Below, piece after piece: positions 35,522 through 43,980 of a stretch of DNA of 64,000 nucleotides; position 1 is the stretch's first letter; each line of letters starts with the position of its first letter. The notes beneath the pieces are model-generated. The model saw nothing but the letters and a program-made list of their open reading frames with translations. It did not search any database and was not told where the DNA came from. The DNA lies in contig NZ_FQZB01000017.1 of NCBI RefSeq assembly GCF_900141845.1, positions 36,379 to 100,378 on the forward strand. The letters are read 5' to 3'. The position numbers and the translations under genes are program-made. This DNA is from Clostridium cavendishii DSM 21758. Its GTDB lineage: Bacteria > Bacillota > Clostridia > Clostridiales > Clostridiaceae.

Positions 35522-35550
35522 TTGAACTTATAGAATATATACAATATAAT
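35522..35550 (+). promoter_or_regulatory. Sigma-A promoter for the second Bcr/CflA gene
   Basis: TTGAAC (35522-35527), 17-bp spacer and TATAAT (35545-35550), 33 bases before the start codon. Confidence 0.75.
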
Positions 35551-35582
35551 ATAAGTTATGAATTATTATGATGGAGGTAGAA

Positions 35583-36827
35583 ATGGAACATAATACACAG
35601 GATAATAACCAAAAGAAACAAAAATACCTCGGAGATAAAGGATTTGTAGTATTTATAACATTTTTAAGTGCATTTATACCATTATCTACAGATATTTATT
35701 TACCAGCCCTTCCTAGAATGGCTGAATATTTCAGTACAAGTGCTAGTATGATAAATCTTACATTAACACTTTTCTTTATATTCTATGCTATAGGAACTAT
35801 TTTTTGGGGACCGCTTAGTGATAAGTATGGAAGAAGAGCTATACTTATTATTGGAATGAGTATATACACTATTTCAAGTTTATTATGTATATTCTCAACT
35901 AATGTTTATCAGCTTATTCTATTTCGTATTTTACAATCAATAGGATGTGGTGCGGCAACAGCAGTAGCTACTGCTATAGTAAAGGATGTATACAGTGGAC
36001 AAAAACGTGTAACTATTTTAGCGTTAGTTCAATCAATGGGGATGTTTTCTCCTATAATATCGCCTGTTATTGGAGCAGCAATACTTAGTATACTTTCGTG
36101 GAGAGGTGTATTTATTGTGTTGGCTATATTAGGTTTAGCTACATTAGTAGGAAGTATAGCAATGGAAGAAACTATTGATGAACGTAATACAGGAAGTATT
36201 ATAAAGTCTATAGGAAGATTAGGAGTAGTAGCAAAAAATAAAAGTTTTATGTCATTATTAGTTACATTTTCAATTATGTCAATTCCAGGAATGTCATATA
36301 TAACAGCATCATCTTTTATTTATGTAAATGGATTTGGTGTAAGTGAGAAGGTATATAGTTATTACTTTGCAGCAAATGCTATATTTTTTATGATAGGACC
36401 ATTAGTATATATAAAATTAGCAAAACATATTAATAGTAACTTAACTATAACAATTTCTTATATTGTATCAGGTATAAGCGGATTATTATTATGTATAATA
36501 GGAAATTTAAGTCCATGGGTATTTGCTTTAGTTTTAATGCCGGCTTCATTCTTTGGAAGTCTAGTTGGACCACCAAGAACAAATCTTATGCTAGAGCAGT
36601 TAGATGGAGACACTGGAGCAGCATCTTCACTAATGAGTTGTGCCTTCACAATCTTTGGTAGTATAGGGATGTTCATGATTTCACTAAATTTTACAGATAG
36701 AATCTTAGTAATGGGATTAATGTATATGATTGTTTCACTAATAGGCCTTCTATTATGGATTAATATTTATAAAAAGCCATATATAAAACCTGTAAACACT
36801 CATGAAGCAGATGAAAAAGTATCATAG
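35583..36827 (+). CDS. MFS drug exporter, Bcr/CflA family (second copy)
   Basis: A 414-residue, 12-helix antiporter related to the protein at 3504-4721. It has the same K-Y-L-G-D-K-G lead-in, P-L-S-T-D-I-Y-L-P-A-L-P in helix 1, G-P-L-S-D-K-Y-G-R-R and Q-S-I-G-C-G. The ATG at 35583 is chosen, because GGAGGT sits just before it and an upstream ATG-ATG pair at 35568 would place that site inside the gene. Monocistronic, with its own promoter and terminator. Drug specificity unknown. Confidence 0.87.
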   Translation: MEHNTQDNNQKKQKYLGDKGFVVFITFLSAFIPLSTDIYLPALPRMAEYFSTSASMINLTLTLFFIFYAIGTIFWGPLSDKYGRRAILIIGMSIYTISSLLCIFSTNVYQLILFRILQSIGCGAATAVATAIVKDVYSGQKRVTILALVQSMGMFSPIISPVIGAAILSILSWRGVFIVLAILGLATLVGSIAMEETIDERNTGSIIKSIGRLGVVAKNKSFMSLLVTFSIMSIPGMSYITASSFIYVNGFGVSEKVYSYYFAANAIFFMIGPLVYIKLAKHINSNLTITISYIVSGISGLLLCIIGNLSPWVFALVLMPASFFGSLVGPPRTNLMLEQLDGDTGAASSLMSCAFTIFGSIGMFMISLNFTDRILVMGLMYMIVSLIGLLLWINIYKKPYIKPVNTHEADEKVS

Positions 36828-36843
36828 TTATACTAATAAAAGA

Positions 36844-36893
36844 AAAAAGACTATAAGGCAACTCAATTTTAGTGCAAGACTTATAGTCTTTTT
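36844..36893 (+). terminator. Intrinsic terminator
   Basis: AAAAAGACTATAAG pairs with CTTATAGTCTTTTT (14 bp), ending in T5. Confidence 0.88.
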
Positions 36894-36910
36894 AATGTAT
36901 AAATGGTCAT

Positions 36911-37075
36911 CTAAGTTAAAGTTCATTAATTACTTAGAAATAACAATAGGTAAAACATTAATTTAGTTTATGGGCTAGAGTTTATTAATTTTCGGTGACT
37001 TGAAGCTTGCGACAGAACAAGAAAATTAATAAACTACAGACCTACGTTACTATAGGCCTACCAGGTAGCTTCTAA
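36911..37075 (+). repeat. 165-bp structured repeat, copy 1
   Basis: Homologous to 37875-38040 over about 165 bases in the same orientation, with only about 20-25 differences. It contains a 13-bp hairpin (GTTTATTAATTTT and AAAATTAATAAAC) whose loop carries GGTGACTTG...CAAG, followed by a conserved ACAGACCTACGTTACTAT segment and a small CTACC-GGTAG hairpin. It fills most of the 350-base gap between the exporter terminator and the small gene at 37178. Confidence 0.85.
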
Positions 37076-37177
37076 TTATGAAATATTTAAATTAATGATT
37101 AGAAACATTGTCTTTATGATATAATTAAAAATAATAAATAAGTTTTATCTTAAAGTATAATTATGGAGATGATAATA

Positions 37178-37423
37178 ATGAAGTGGCAAGAAGTTAGAGA
37201 GTTATATCCTAATCAATTTGTTAAGTTTGAAATTATAGAATCACATCAAATAGATAATAAAGAATATGTAGATGAGGTAGCTATTATAAAGGCTATAAAG
37301 GATGGTAAAGAGGCTATAAAGGAATTTACTAAGTGTAAAAATGGGCAGGTAGTATATAGTACTAAGAACGAAGAACTTGTAATAGAATTAGTAAAGAATA
37401 TTGGTGTAAGAAGGAGTATATAA
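37178..37423 (+). CDS. Small soluble protein paired with an aspartic protease
   Basis: An 81-residue protein starting M-K-W-Q-E-V-R-E-L-Y-P-N-Q-F-V-K-F-E, a compact alpha/beta domain without membrane segment. ATG at 37178 follows GGAG by 9 bases, while the frame-opening ATG at 37163 would place that site inside the gene. It is one base upstream of the protease gene, and such two-gene pairs recur in Firmicutes, so the two proteins probably act together. Function unknown; a toxin-antitoxin-like or inhibitor-protease relation is possible but unproven. Confidence 0.6.
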   Translation: MKWQEVRELYPNQFVKFEIIESHQIDNKEYVDEVAIIKAIKDGKEAIKEFTKCKNGQVVYSTKNEELVIELVKNIGVRRSI

Positions 37424-37424
37424 G

Positions 37425-37826
37425 ATGCACAAAGTACAGTTTAAAAATGGTCTGATATACACTTCAATTACATTAACACATGAAGATAAGTCTATAGTTA
37501 TAGATGATGTTATTATTGATACAGGAGCTTCACATACTATTATAGTTGCTGATTTTTTAGAAAATATGGATGTTTCTTTTTCAGAAGAGGATAAGTTAGT
37601 TAAAGCATCTGGATATGGTGGAACAGTATGTTATTCAGTAAGAAAAAGAATTGATTCAATTACTTGTGGAGATATAAAACTGGATAATTTAAAAATAGAT
37701 TTTGGAGAAATAGATCCCAATGAGCGAGTTAATGGATTATTAGGATTAGATTTTTGTATAAAGGCAGGAGTAGTAATTGATTTAGTAGATTTAGCTATAA
37801 TAAAAAAGGCATATGAACAAAAATAA
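37425..37826 (+). CDS. Retropepsin-like aspartic protease, clan AA
   Basis: A 133-residue protein with the hallmark active-site loop D-T-G-A-S-H (33-38) and a later hydrophobic-hydrophobic-G motif (G-L-L-G-L-D-F, about 106-112), as in single-domain retroviral-type proteases that work as homodimers. No signal peptide, so cytosolic. It is translated with the small gene just upstream. Target unknown. Confidence 0.82.
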   Translation: MHKVQFKNGLIYTSITLTHEDKSIVIDDVIIDTGASHTIIVADFLENMDVSFSEEDKLVKASGYGGTVCYSVRKRIDSITCGDIKLDNLKIDFGEIDPNERVNGLLGLDFCIKAGVVIDLVDLAIIKKAYEQK

Positions 37827-37865
37827 TAGACCAATATACTTGTATATTTTGGCCTATTATTTTCG
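37821..37865 (+). terminator. Intrinsic terminator
   Basis: AAATAATAG pairs with CTATTATTT around an inner CCAA-TATAC/GTATA-TTGG stem. It overlaps the last codons of the protease gene and separates it from repeat copy 2. Confidence 0.75.
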
Positions 37866-37874
37866 TTTATATGC

Positions 37875-38040
37875 CTAAATTAAATTTCACTAATTACTTA
37901 GAAATAACAATAGGTAAGATATTAATCTAGTTTATGAGCTGTAGTTTATTAATTTCTGGTGACTTGGAGCGTAACGACGAAACAAGAAAATTAATAAACT
38001 ACAGACCTACGTTACTATTGTGCTACCGGGTAGCTTCTAA
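37875..38040 (+). repeat. 165-bp structured repeat, copy 2, overlapping manA 3' end
   Basis: Second copy of the element at 36911-37075, with the same 13-bp hairpin and conserved downstream block. Its last 26 bases lie inside the minus-strand manA gene and encode the final codons R-S-Y-P-V-A-Q-stop. The two copies bracket the aspartic-protease pair as direct repeats about 960 bp apart. Confidence 0.85.
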
Positions 38041-38953
38041 GTACTGTAATGTTTCCTTTAATTTCATATTTGCCTAAGCTAGCTGGGATTAATAAGCTAT
38101 CGCCAATCTTAATTTCTTCATTAAAGTTAGCTCCTGATATATATCCATGTCCATCTACACAGGTAAGTATATCAAAATGTTCTAAATTACTAGTAGTCTC
38201 AAGGTTAGTTTCTATAACTAAGTTTTCTATGCCAAAGTATTCATTTTCGCATAATAAGCTTTTTTTATAACCTTTAAAACTTTCTTCATTTCCCTTTAAA
38301 TTTTCACATTGAAGATTAAAGTCTATTACATCCAAAGCTTTATCAACATGGATTTCTCTAGGTCTTCCATAGTCATATACTCTATAAGTAACGTCACTAT
38401 TTTGTTGGATTTCTGCGATTATAACACCTTCACAAATAGCATGCACAAGACCACTGTTTATAAGGAAACAATCTCCTTTTTTAACTTCTATTTTATTTAA
38501 ATAATTTTCAACAGTAGAATTTTTTATAGCAGCTTCAAACTCTTCCTTGGTACAGTTTTTTGTACCAACTATAAGACTAGCACCTGGTTTTGCATCTACT
38601 ACATACCAGGCTTCAGTTTTTCCATTATCTCCTTCATGCTTTGCGGCATATTCATCACCAGGATGAACTTGAACAGATAATTTTTCCTTTGAGTTTATTA
38701 GTTTTACTAGTAGTGGGAATCTTTCTAAATCAACGTTTGTACCTAAAACTGCAGTTCCATATTTAGATATTAATTCATTAAAATTAAGTCCTTTTAGTTC
38801 ACCATTTGCAACTACTCCAGTACCATTGTTATGGCAAGCTATATCCCAACTTTCACCTATATTACCCTCAGGTAAGTTATCTCTAAAGCTTTCAAAATCT
38901 CTGCCACCCCATACTTTTTCATAATATAAGTTTTCAAATCTAATTGGATACAT
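38015..38953 (-). CDS. manA: Mannose-6-phosphate isomerase, class I
   Basis: A 312-residue cupin-type, zinc-dependent isomerase interconverting mannose-6-phosphate and fructose-6-phosphate. The motifs K-V-W-G-G-R, V-Q-V-H-P-G-D (metal His), G-K-T-E-A-W-Y (metal Glu) and S-G-L-V-H-A-I (metal His), and the R-V-Y-D-Y-G-R-P-R-E-I-H-V block, match the short Bacillus ManA/Pmi form of about 315 residues. AGGAGG precedes the ATG. The last eight codons lie within repeat copy 2. It is monocistronic. Confidence 0.93.
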   Translation of the reverse strand: MYPIRFENLYYEKVWGGRDFESFRDNLPEGNIGESWDIACHNNGTGVVANGELKGLNFNELISKYGTAVLGTNVDLERFPLLVKLINSKEKLSVQVHPGDEYAAKHEGDNGKTEAWYVVDAKPGASLIVGTKNCTKEEFEAAIKNSTVENYLNKIEVKKGDCFLINSGLVHAICEGVIIAEIQQNSDVTYRVYDYGRPREIHVDKALDVIDFNLQCENLKGNEESFKGYKKSLLCENEYFGIENLVIETNLETTSNLEHFDILTCVDGHGYISGANFNEEIKIGDSLLIPASLGKYEIKGNITVLRSYPVAQ

Positions 38954-39185
38954 AAATTTCCTCCTATGTTGTTTTTATTTATAATATAGTTTATATATAT
39001 GCATTTATTAATGTTAGATGTTTTTACTAATTCATAACTTATAGTACTATATATTTTATAAATTTTCTACATGTGAGTTTTGAAGTGTGTTGTTTTTATT
39101 CAATTCCAATAGTATACTAATATTTGTAAAATATATTTAAATGGAATGTAATCTGCTAAATCATAATACAAAATGGAGGTTTCTA

Positions 39186-39671
39186 ATGAAAAATAAATAT
39201 ATATTAATAGTTAGTGTAATAGTAGTTATTATAGGAATTCTATTATTAAAAAATTTATATATCAATAATAAAAATATTAGTATAGCTAATGATACTAAAG
39301 CTTCTAAAGAGAATGTTTCAGAAATAGATATGAAAAAATTTGATTTATCTAAAAAAGGATGTTATTGGGAAGAGTATGCTGCTTCGGCTTCACATAAAGA
39401 TCCTATAAAATTTAAAAAGTTTGATGGTATTTATGATTTAGATACTATAAAGCTAAAAAAAGGCGATTGGGCAAATTTATGTTTTAACTCAGATATTAGT
39501 GGAGGAAGTTTTAATATTGTAGTTGTAGATCCTAAAGCAAATGTTATAAAAACAATTAAACCAAATTCGGAGGGAAAAACGACAATACAAGCCAATGAAG
39601 ATGGTGAATATAAAGTGAAGATGTTAGGAGATAAAGCTAGTGGGAAGGCTTTTGGATATTGGGAAAGTTAA
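39186..39671 (+). CDS. Membrane-anchored extracytoplasmic protein, unknown
   Basis: A 161-residue protein with an N-terminal hydrophobic helix (I-L-I-V-S-V-I-V-V-I-I-G-I-L-L-L) acting as signal anchor, and an external beta-rich domain (W-E-E-Y-A, K-G-D-W-A-N-L-C-F, N-I-V-V-V-D-P, D-G-E-Y-K-V-K-M-L-G) that looks like a small jelly-roll or Ig-like fold with two Cys. ATG at 39186 is chosen because GGAGG lies 6 bases before it; the frame extends to 39141 without support. No family recognised. Confidence 0.6.
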   Translation: MKNKYILIVSVIVVIIGILLLKNLYINNKNISIANDTKASKENVSEIDMKKFDLSKKGCYWEEYAASASHKDPIKFKKFDGIYDLDTIKLKKGDWANLCFNSDISGGSFNIVVVDPKANVIKTIKPNSEGKTTIQANEDGEYKVKMLGDKASGKAFGYWES

Positions 39672-39713
39672 GAAATAGTATACATCAGATTAATTGATAG
39701 TTAGGCTTAGTTG

Positions 39714-39743
39714 TTGATAGATTCTTCTTTTATTTGTTATAAT
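39714..39743 (+). promoter_or_regulatory. Sigma-A promoter for the Uma2-like gene
   Basis: TTGATA (39714-39719), 18-bp spacer and TATAAT (39738-39743), 50 bases before the start codon. Confidence 0.7.
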
Positions 39744-39793
39744 AAAGAAAGAAGTATTATTGAGAACTTTATATAAACAAGGAGGTTAATACT

Positions 39794-40345
39794 ATGGAAA
39801 TTGATTATACTTATTTATATACAGAAGAACAGTTTGAAGAAATTCAGGCTAACTATGATGGTAAAGCAGAATATGATAATGGATTTATATTCCTAAGTTC
39901 AAATACCTCTATTGTTCACAATAGGATTAAAGGCAAAATATTAACGAAGCTTAATATATATTTAGATGGTACTAAATGTGAACCATTTGATGAACAGATA
40001 GAGGTTATATTTAAATCTGATAAGGATTTAAGAAAGTATAAGCCTGATATATTTGTTATGTGTGAAAACTCAACAAGACAAGGAGAGAGTTTTACTTCTG
40101 TGCCTAAGATTATATTTGAGATAGTATCTAAAAGTACAGCTTCACATGACTATATAACTAAGCTTTCTGTATATCAAAATTATGGTGTACTTGAATATAA
40201 TATAGTTGAACAGGATGGAAAGATTATTCAATATTCTTTAGAAGATAATCAATATAGAATTACAAATGTATTTAAGAATAATGATGACTATATAAGTACA
40301 GTATTCCCTGATTTAAAGATAAATCTAGAATATATATTTAAATAA
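39794..40345 (+). CDS. Uma2-family (DUF820) PD-(D/E)XK nuclease-like protein
   Basis: A 183-residue protein with the Uma2 core. It has a helix-strand start with K-A-E-Y-D-N-G-F-I, H-N-R-I-K-G-K-I, K-Y-K-P-D-I-F-V-M-C (the PD of the motif), P-K-I-I-F-E-I-V-S-K-S-T-A (the E-x-K-like part) and D-Y-I-T-K-L-S-V-Y-Q-N-Y-G-V-L-E-Y. The family, abundant in cyanobacteria, has a restriction-endonuclease-like fold but no agreed function. It is a single gene with its own promoter and terminator and AGGAGG before the ATG. Confidence 0.85.
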   Translation: MEIDYTYLYTEEQFEEIQANYDGKAEYDNGFIFLSSNTSIVHNRIKGKILTKLNIYLDGTKCEPFDEQIEVIFKSDKDLRKYKPDIFVMCENSTRQGESFTSVPKIIFEIVSKSTASHDYITKLSVYQNYGVLEYNIVEQDGKIIQYSLEDNQYRITNVFKNNDDYISTVFPDLKINLEYIFK

Positions 40346-40350
40346 TAAAT

Positions 40351-40385
40351 AAGAACTTAGTCTTAGTGCTAGGTTCTTTTTTTTA
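40351..40385 (+). terminator. Intrinsic terminator
   Basis: AAGAACTTAG pairs with CTAGGTTCTT (one wobble), with an 8-base loop and T8. Confidence 0.85.
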
Positions 40386-40506
40386 CGCGGATTTAACTAA
40401 GCGATAATATAAAATTCTTTTTGTAAATGTAAGATTAAAGCAAAGCTTCTGTTTAATTTAAATGAAAGCTTTAATAACATTAAGAATTTTAATGGAGGTT
40501 AACATT

Positions 40507-41643
40507 GTGATTGAATTTGAAACAATAATAAAGCAAAATAAGAATTTGGGAGATTATAAGCTTTTAACACCAGGGCCACTAACAACAACTAATACAGTTA
40601 AAAATGAAATGCTTTTTGACAGATGTACATGGGATGATGATTATAAAAAAATAACACAAAAGATTAGAAAACAACTACTACAAGTAGCTACAGTATCAGA
40701 GGAAAATTATACTGCAGTTTTAATTCAAGGAAGTGGAAGCTTTGGAGTAGAAGCTGTTTTAAGTACGGTTATTTCTAATAAAGATAAATGTTTAATAATT
40801 AGCAATGGAGCTTATGGGGAAAGAATAGTAGAGATGGCTAAGAGAGGAAAAATAAATTATGAACTTTATAGTTGTGAATATGATACTATTCCAAATTTTA
40901 ATGAGATACGAAGAATTTTAAAAGACGATGAGTATGAATTTATTACACATATAGTTATGGTACATTGTGAAACGACAACAGGAATACTAAATCCTATTGA
41001 AGAGATAGCAAAAGTAGCGAAGGAATATGGAAAAACATTAATTGTTGATGCAATGAGTAGCTTTGGTGGTATAGAGATAGATGTTAAAGGATTAGGAATA
41101 GATTATTTAGTAAGTAGCGCTAATAAATGCATTCAAGGAGTACCAGGTTTTAGTTTTGTTATAGCTGACAAAACTAAACTTTCTAGATGTAAAGAAAATT
41201 CAAGAAGCTTATGTTTAGATTTATATGAGCAATGGATTACTATGGAAAAAGACGGCAAGTGGAGATACACTTCACCAACACATGTGGTAGCTGCTTTTTC
41301 TAAGGCACTAGATGAATTATTTGAGGAAGGAGGGGTAAGAAGTAGATATATTAGATATAGTGAGAATAATAGATTGTTAAGAGAAAAGCTTAAAGATATA
41401 GGAATTTTTTCGTATATAAAAGAGGAATTTCAATCGCCTATAATAACAACTTTTGTTTTTCCATATGATAATTTTAATTTTAATGAATTTTATAATTATG
41501 TAAAGGATAGAGGGTTTGTTTTATATCCAGGCAAGTTAACAGATGTAGATACTTTTAGGATTGGGAATATTGGTGAAATTTATGAAGAAGACATTCATAT
41601 TCTATGTGATGTAATAAAGTCTTATGTTATGGGGAGGAAGTAA
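40507..41643 (+). CDS. phnW: 2-aminoethylphosphonate:pyruvate aminotransferase
   Basis: A 378-residue PLP enzyme that turns 2-aminoethylphosphonate and pyruvate into phosphonoacetaldehyde and alanine. It has L-L-T-P-G-P-L-T-T at the start, R-C-T-W-D-D-D-Y, Q-G-S-G-S-F, V-H-C-E-T-T-T-G, V-D-A-M-S-S-F-G-G and S-S-A-N-K207-C-I-Q-G-V-P-G-F (Schiff-base Lys). The GTG at 40507 lies 7 bases after GGAGG, so it is the start; the ATG at 40462 has no site. It is translationally coupled to phnX (TAATG). Confidence 0.93.
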   Translation: MIEFETIIKQNKNLGDYKLLTPGPLTTTNTVKNEMLFDRCTWDDDYKKITQKIRKQLLQVATVSEENYTAVLIQGSGSFGVEAVLSTVISNKDKCLIISNGAYGERIVEMAKRGKINYELYSCEYDTIPNFNEIRRILKDDEYEFITHIVMVHCETTTGILNPIEEIAKVAKEYGKTLIVDAMSSFGGIEIDVKGLGIDYLVSSANKCIQGVPGFSFVIADKTKLSRCKENSRSLCLDLYEQWITMEKDGKWRYTSPTHVVAAFSKALDELFEEGGVRSRYIRYSENNRLLREKLKDIGIFSYIKEEFQSPIITTFVFPYDNFNFNEFYNYVKDRGFVLYPGKLTDVDTFRIGNIGEIYEEDIHILCDVIKSYVMGRK

Positions 41644-42479
41644 TGGATAATATAGAAGCAGTGGTTTTTGACTGGGCTGGGACTACAGTTGATTTTGGAT
41701 GCTTTGCTCCAGTAAATGCGTTTTGTGAAGTTTTTAAACAAGAAGGTATAAATATAACATTGGAAGAGGCTAGAGAGCCTATGGGTAAACTAAAAAGGGA
41801 TCATATTATGGATATACTTGAGATGCCTAGAATAAGGAAGTTTTGGGAAAACATATATGGAAGAATTCCTAATAATGAGGATGTAGAGCGTTTATATTCG
41901 AAGTTTGAACAATTGCTTATGTCCTCACTTTCAGATTACACAGAACCGTTACCGTATGTTGTAGAAACTGTAGAATTTCTAAGGGATCATGGAATTAAGA
42001 TTGGTTCAACTACAGGATATACAGATAATATGATGAAATTAGTATTAGAAGGTGCAAAGAAAAAAGGATATGAACCAGATTTTATTGTAACTCCAGATGC
42101 AACTAATTTTTATGGAAGACCATTTCCTTATATGATTTTTAGAAATATAGAGAAACTTAAAATTTCATCGGTTTGGAAAGTTATTAAGGTTGGTGATACT
42201 GAAGCAGATATAAAGGAAGGTATAAATGCAGGAGTTTGGTCTATAGGTGTGGTTGTTGGAAGTTCAAAACTTGGACTAAATAAAGAGGAATTTGAATCTT
42301 TATCGGAAAGCGAGAAAAGAAAAGTCATGAAGATAGTAAGAGATAAGTTTTTAGGATTAGGAGCAGATTTTGTAATAGATACAATGAATGAATTACCAGA
42401 ATTGATAGGTAAAATAAATATGCTAATAAGAGAAGGAAAAAGACCTGGTACTTGGAGAAAATCCATATATATATGTTGA
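41643..42479 (+). CDS. phnX: Phosphonoacetaldehyde hydrolase
   Basis: A 278-residue HAD-fold enzyme that splits phosphonoacetaldehyde into acetaldehyde and phosphate. Nucleophile D10 is in F-D-W-A-G-T-T, Schiff-base K51 in M-G-K-L-K-R-D-H, with S-T-T-G-Y-T and V-G-D-T-E-A-D-I as motifs II and III. It overlaps phnW by one base, and the pair forms the complete 2-aminoethylphosphonate pathway. The transporter phnD, phnC and phnE genes lie 6.5 kb downstream. Confidence 0.94.
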   Translation: MDNIEAVVFDWAGTTVDFGCFAPVNAFCEVFKQEGINITLEEAREPMGKLKRDHIMDILEMPRIRKFWENIYGRIPNNEDVERLYSKFEQLLMSSLSDYTEPLPYVVETVEFLRDHGIKIGSTTGYTDNMMKLVLEGAKKKGYEPDFIVTPDATNFYGRPFPYMIFRNIEKLKISSVWKVIKVGDTEADIKEGINAGVWSIGVVVGSSKLGLNKEEFESLSESEKRKVMKIVRDKFLGLGADFVIDTMNELPELIGKINMLIREGKRPGTWRKSIYIC

Positions 42480-42556
42480 TTTGAAGAGTTTATAAAAGAG
42501 GACTGTATTAAAACTATTTTTTTATAGAATGGCAATTTAAAACATAAATTAAAACA

Positions 42557-42601
42557 GGCTATTGGTAGCTTTTAATCTTTAAGGTTACCAATAGTCTTTT
42601 A
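42557..42601 (+). terminator. Intrinsic terminator of phnWX
   Basis: GGCTATTGGTA pairs with TACCAATAGTC (one wobble), with an AT-rich loop and a TTTTATTTTTT tail. Confidence 0.85.
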
Positions 42602-43162
42602 TTTTTTGTGATTTAATAATATAGTTTGTAATTTTAAATTAAACTTGTCTACTAGTTAATAATGCAAGTTATTTTGATACAGCATTCTTGTGAATATAAA
42701 AAATTATTTATATTTACTAAGGTAATTATATAATTTTATTATAAATTAATTATAAATAGTTTTATAATTAATTTAATAGGATATTTTGATTTATCAGCAA
42801 CCTAAATTAGATAGATTATTAATTTCAATTAATAATTAAAAGAGATTAAAATTTTGTATTATAAAGAACTGAATTTTTTTTGGACAAACGTATATATATA
42901 GTATATTATGTAATAAGAAGGATTATTTTGTGGAAAATTCTTATTATATACTTAAAAAAGGGTGGGATGAAAGGAGAAATTTAAAAATAAGGTTTTAGAT
43001 TTTAGTGTTTTCTTTAGTTTTAAATACAATCATTATAAAATGGGTGGGTCTTTTATTGTGAATTATATAAGTCAAATGATAGAATAAAAGGTGTATAATG
43101 AGTATTTATCAATGCTACCATGTTTAAATGACAACAGAAATCAATCATTAGTGGCTTATATT
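42602..43162. other. Long non-coding AT-rich stretch
   Basis: About 560 bases with no supported gene. It holds short self-complementary AT runs (for example around 42720-42790) and a TTCTTATTA/TAATAAGAA inverted pair (about 42910-42950). Together with the following fragment it looks like eroded DNA. Confidence 0.4.
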
Positions 43163-43350
43163 GACAATATTATAAATATAATAGAAAATGTAGCTATATC
43201 AGTAAATGAAGGTGCAGAAGGAACCCCAATAATATTTCAAAAAAGTTATGTGTATAGCAGATAAGACTAATGATATTTCAGAAGTGGTTAAATTCAACTA
43301 AAGAAAGTGTAAATGACCTTGAGGAAAAGGTTGATCATTTCAAAATATAA
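43163..43350 (+). pseudogene. Remnant of a methyl-accepting chemotaxis protein C-terminus
   Basis: Three consecutive frames spell the usual MCP ending with two frameshifts: N-V-A-I-S-V-N-E-G-A-E-G-T, then K-T-N-D-I-S-E-V-V, then K-E-S-V-N-D-L-E-E-K-V-D-H-F-K-I and stop. Clostridial MCPs end in just this order. No complete receptor is present, so this is the decayed tail of a lost gene just upstream of hutP. Confidence 0.7.
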
Positions 43351-43377
43351 ATTTTAAAATAGTGTTAGGAGTAGATT

Positions 43378-43806
43378 ATGATAGAAAATAAGAGTGTTCA
43401 AGTTGCAAAAGTAGCAATTCAAATGGCGACATCAACTAGGGAAGACGAACAAGTTTTAATATCAGAATTTAAAAAAGATAATATATTTGCTGTAGCTGTA
43501 GATATAGGTGGAAATTTAAATACTTCTATACCTAAGATAATAGAAAGAGCCTTGGTTGCATCAAAAAGAACAGGTATTATAAAGGATTGTCATGTTCATG
43601 ATGGAGCTATAGTTGGAGCTACAAGGGAAGCAATTATGCAAATTTCTGCAAAGGCTAATGGTCTTAATGTAGGTGGTAAAATAGGAATAGCAAGATTTGG
43701 AGAACATTTAAGTGTTGCTATATTTTTAAGTATAGGCTTATTGCACTTAAATGAAGTTGTAATAGGAATAGGTCATAGATCAATACACGCAATAGAAGAT
43801 GTATAA
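43378..43806 (+). CDS. HutP-family RNA-binding antiterminator
   Basis: A 142-residue protein of the HutP family. Blocks shared with Bacillus HutP are K-I-I-E-R-A-L-V-A-S-K-R-T-G-I-I, G-A-T-R-E-A-I and a C-terminal G-I-G-H. It also has the clostridial block V-G-G-K-I-G-I-A-R-F-G-E-H-L (98-111). B. subtilis HutP, when loaded with histidine and Mg2+, binds UAG-rich RNA and prevents termination ahead of the hut genes. Aligned by eye, two of its three metal-binding His (H73 and H77) fall on G76 and G80 here, so ligand or metal use may differ. No hut genes are nearby. Instead a promoter, a UAG-rich leader, a terminator and an ABC operon follow directly. AGGAG precedes the ATG. Confidence 0.8.
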   Translation: MIENKSVQVAKVAIQMATSTREDEQVLISEFKKDNIFAVAVDIGGNLNTSIPKIIERALVASKRTGIIKDCHVHDGAIVGATREAIMQISAKANGLNVGGKIGIARFGEHLSVAIFLSIGLLHLNEVVIGIGHRSIHAIEDV

Positions 43807-43825
43807 ATAAAAATTATTATTTAAG

Positions 43826-43854
43826 TTGACATTGTTTTTAAAAACTAGTATAAT
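43826..43854 (+). promoter_or_regulatory. Consensus sigma-A promoter for the ABC-operon leader
   Basis: TTGACA (43826-43831), exactly 17 bp, TATAAT (43849-43854): a full-consensus promoter 20 bases after the hutP stop. Start of transcription near 43861 would give a leader of about 500 bases before the lipoprotein gene at 44365. Confidence 0.88.
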
Positions 43855-43980
43855 TTAGAAAATAATTTGATATATAATAATTGTAAAAAGTAGTGTTTAC
43901 TATTTATATTAATAAATTTTAGGAAGGAACATTTTTTATTACATAATAATATTATATATAACATTAAGTTTTAAGGGCAT

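Noticed and set aside
36911..38040. Insertion sequence or transposon around the protease pair
   Set aside because: The flanking repeats are direct and structured but there is no transposase, terminal inverted repeat or target duplication.
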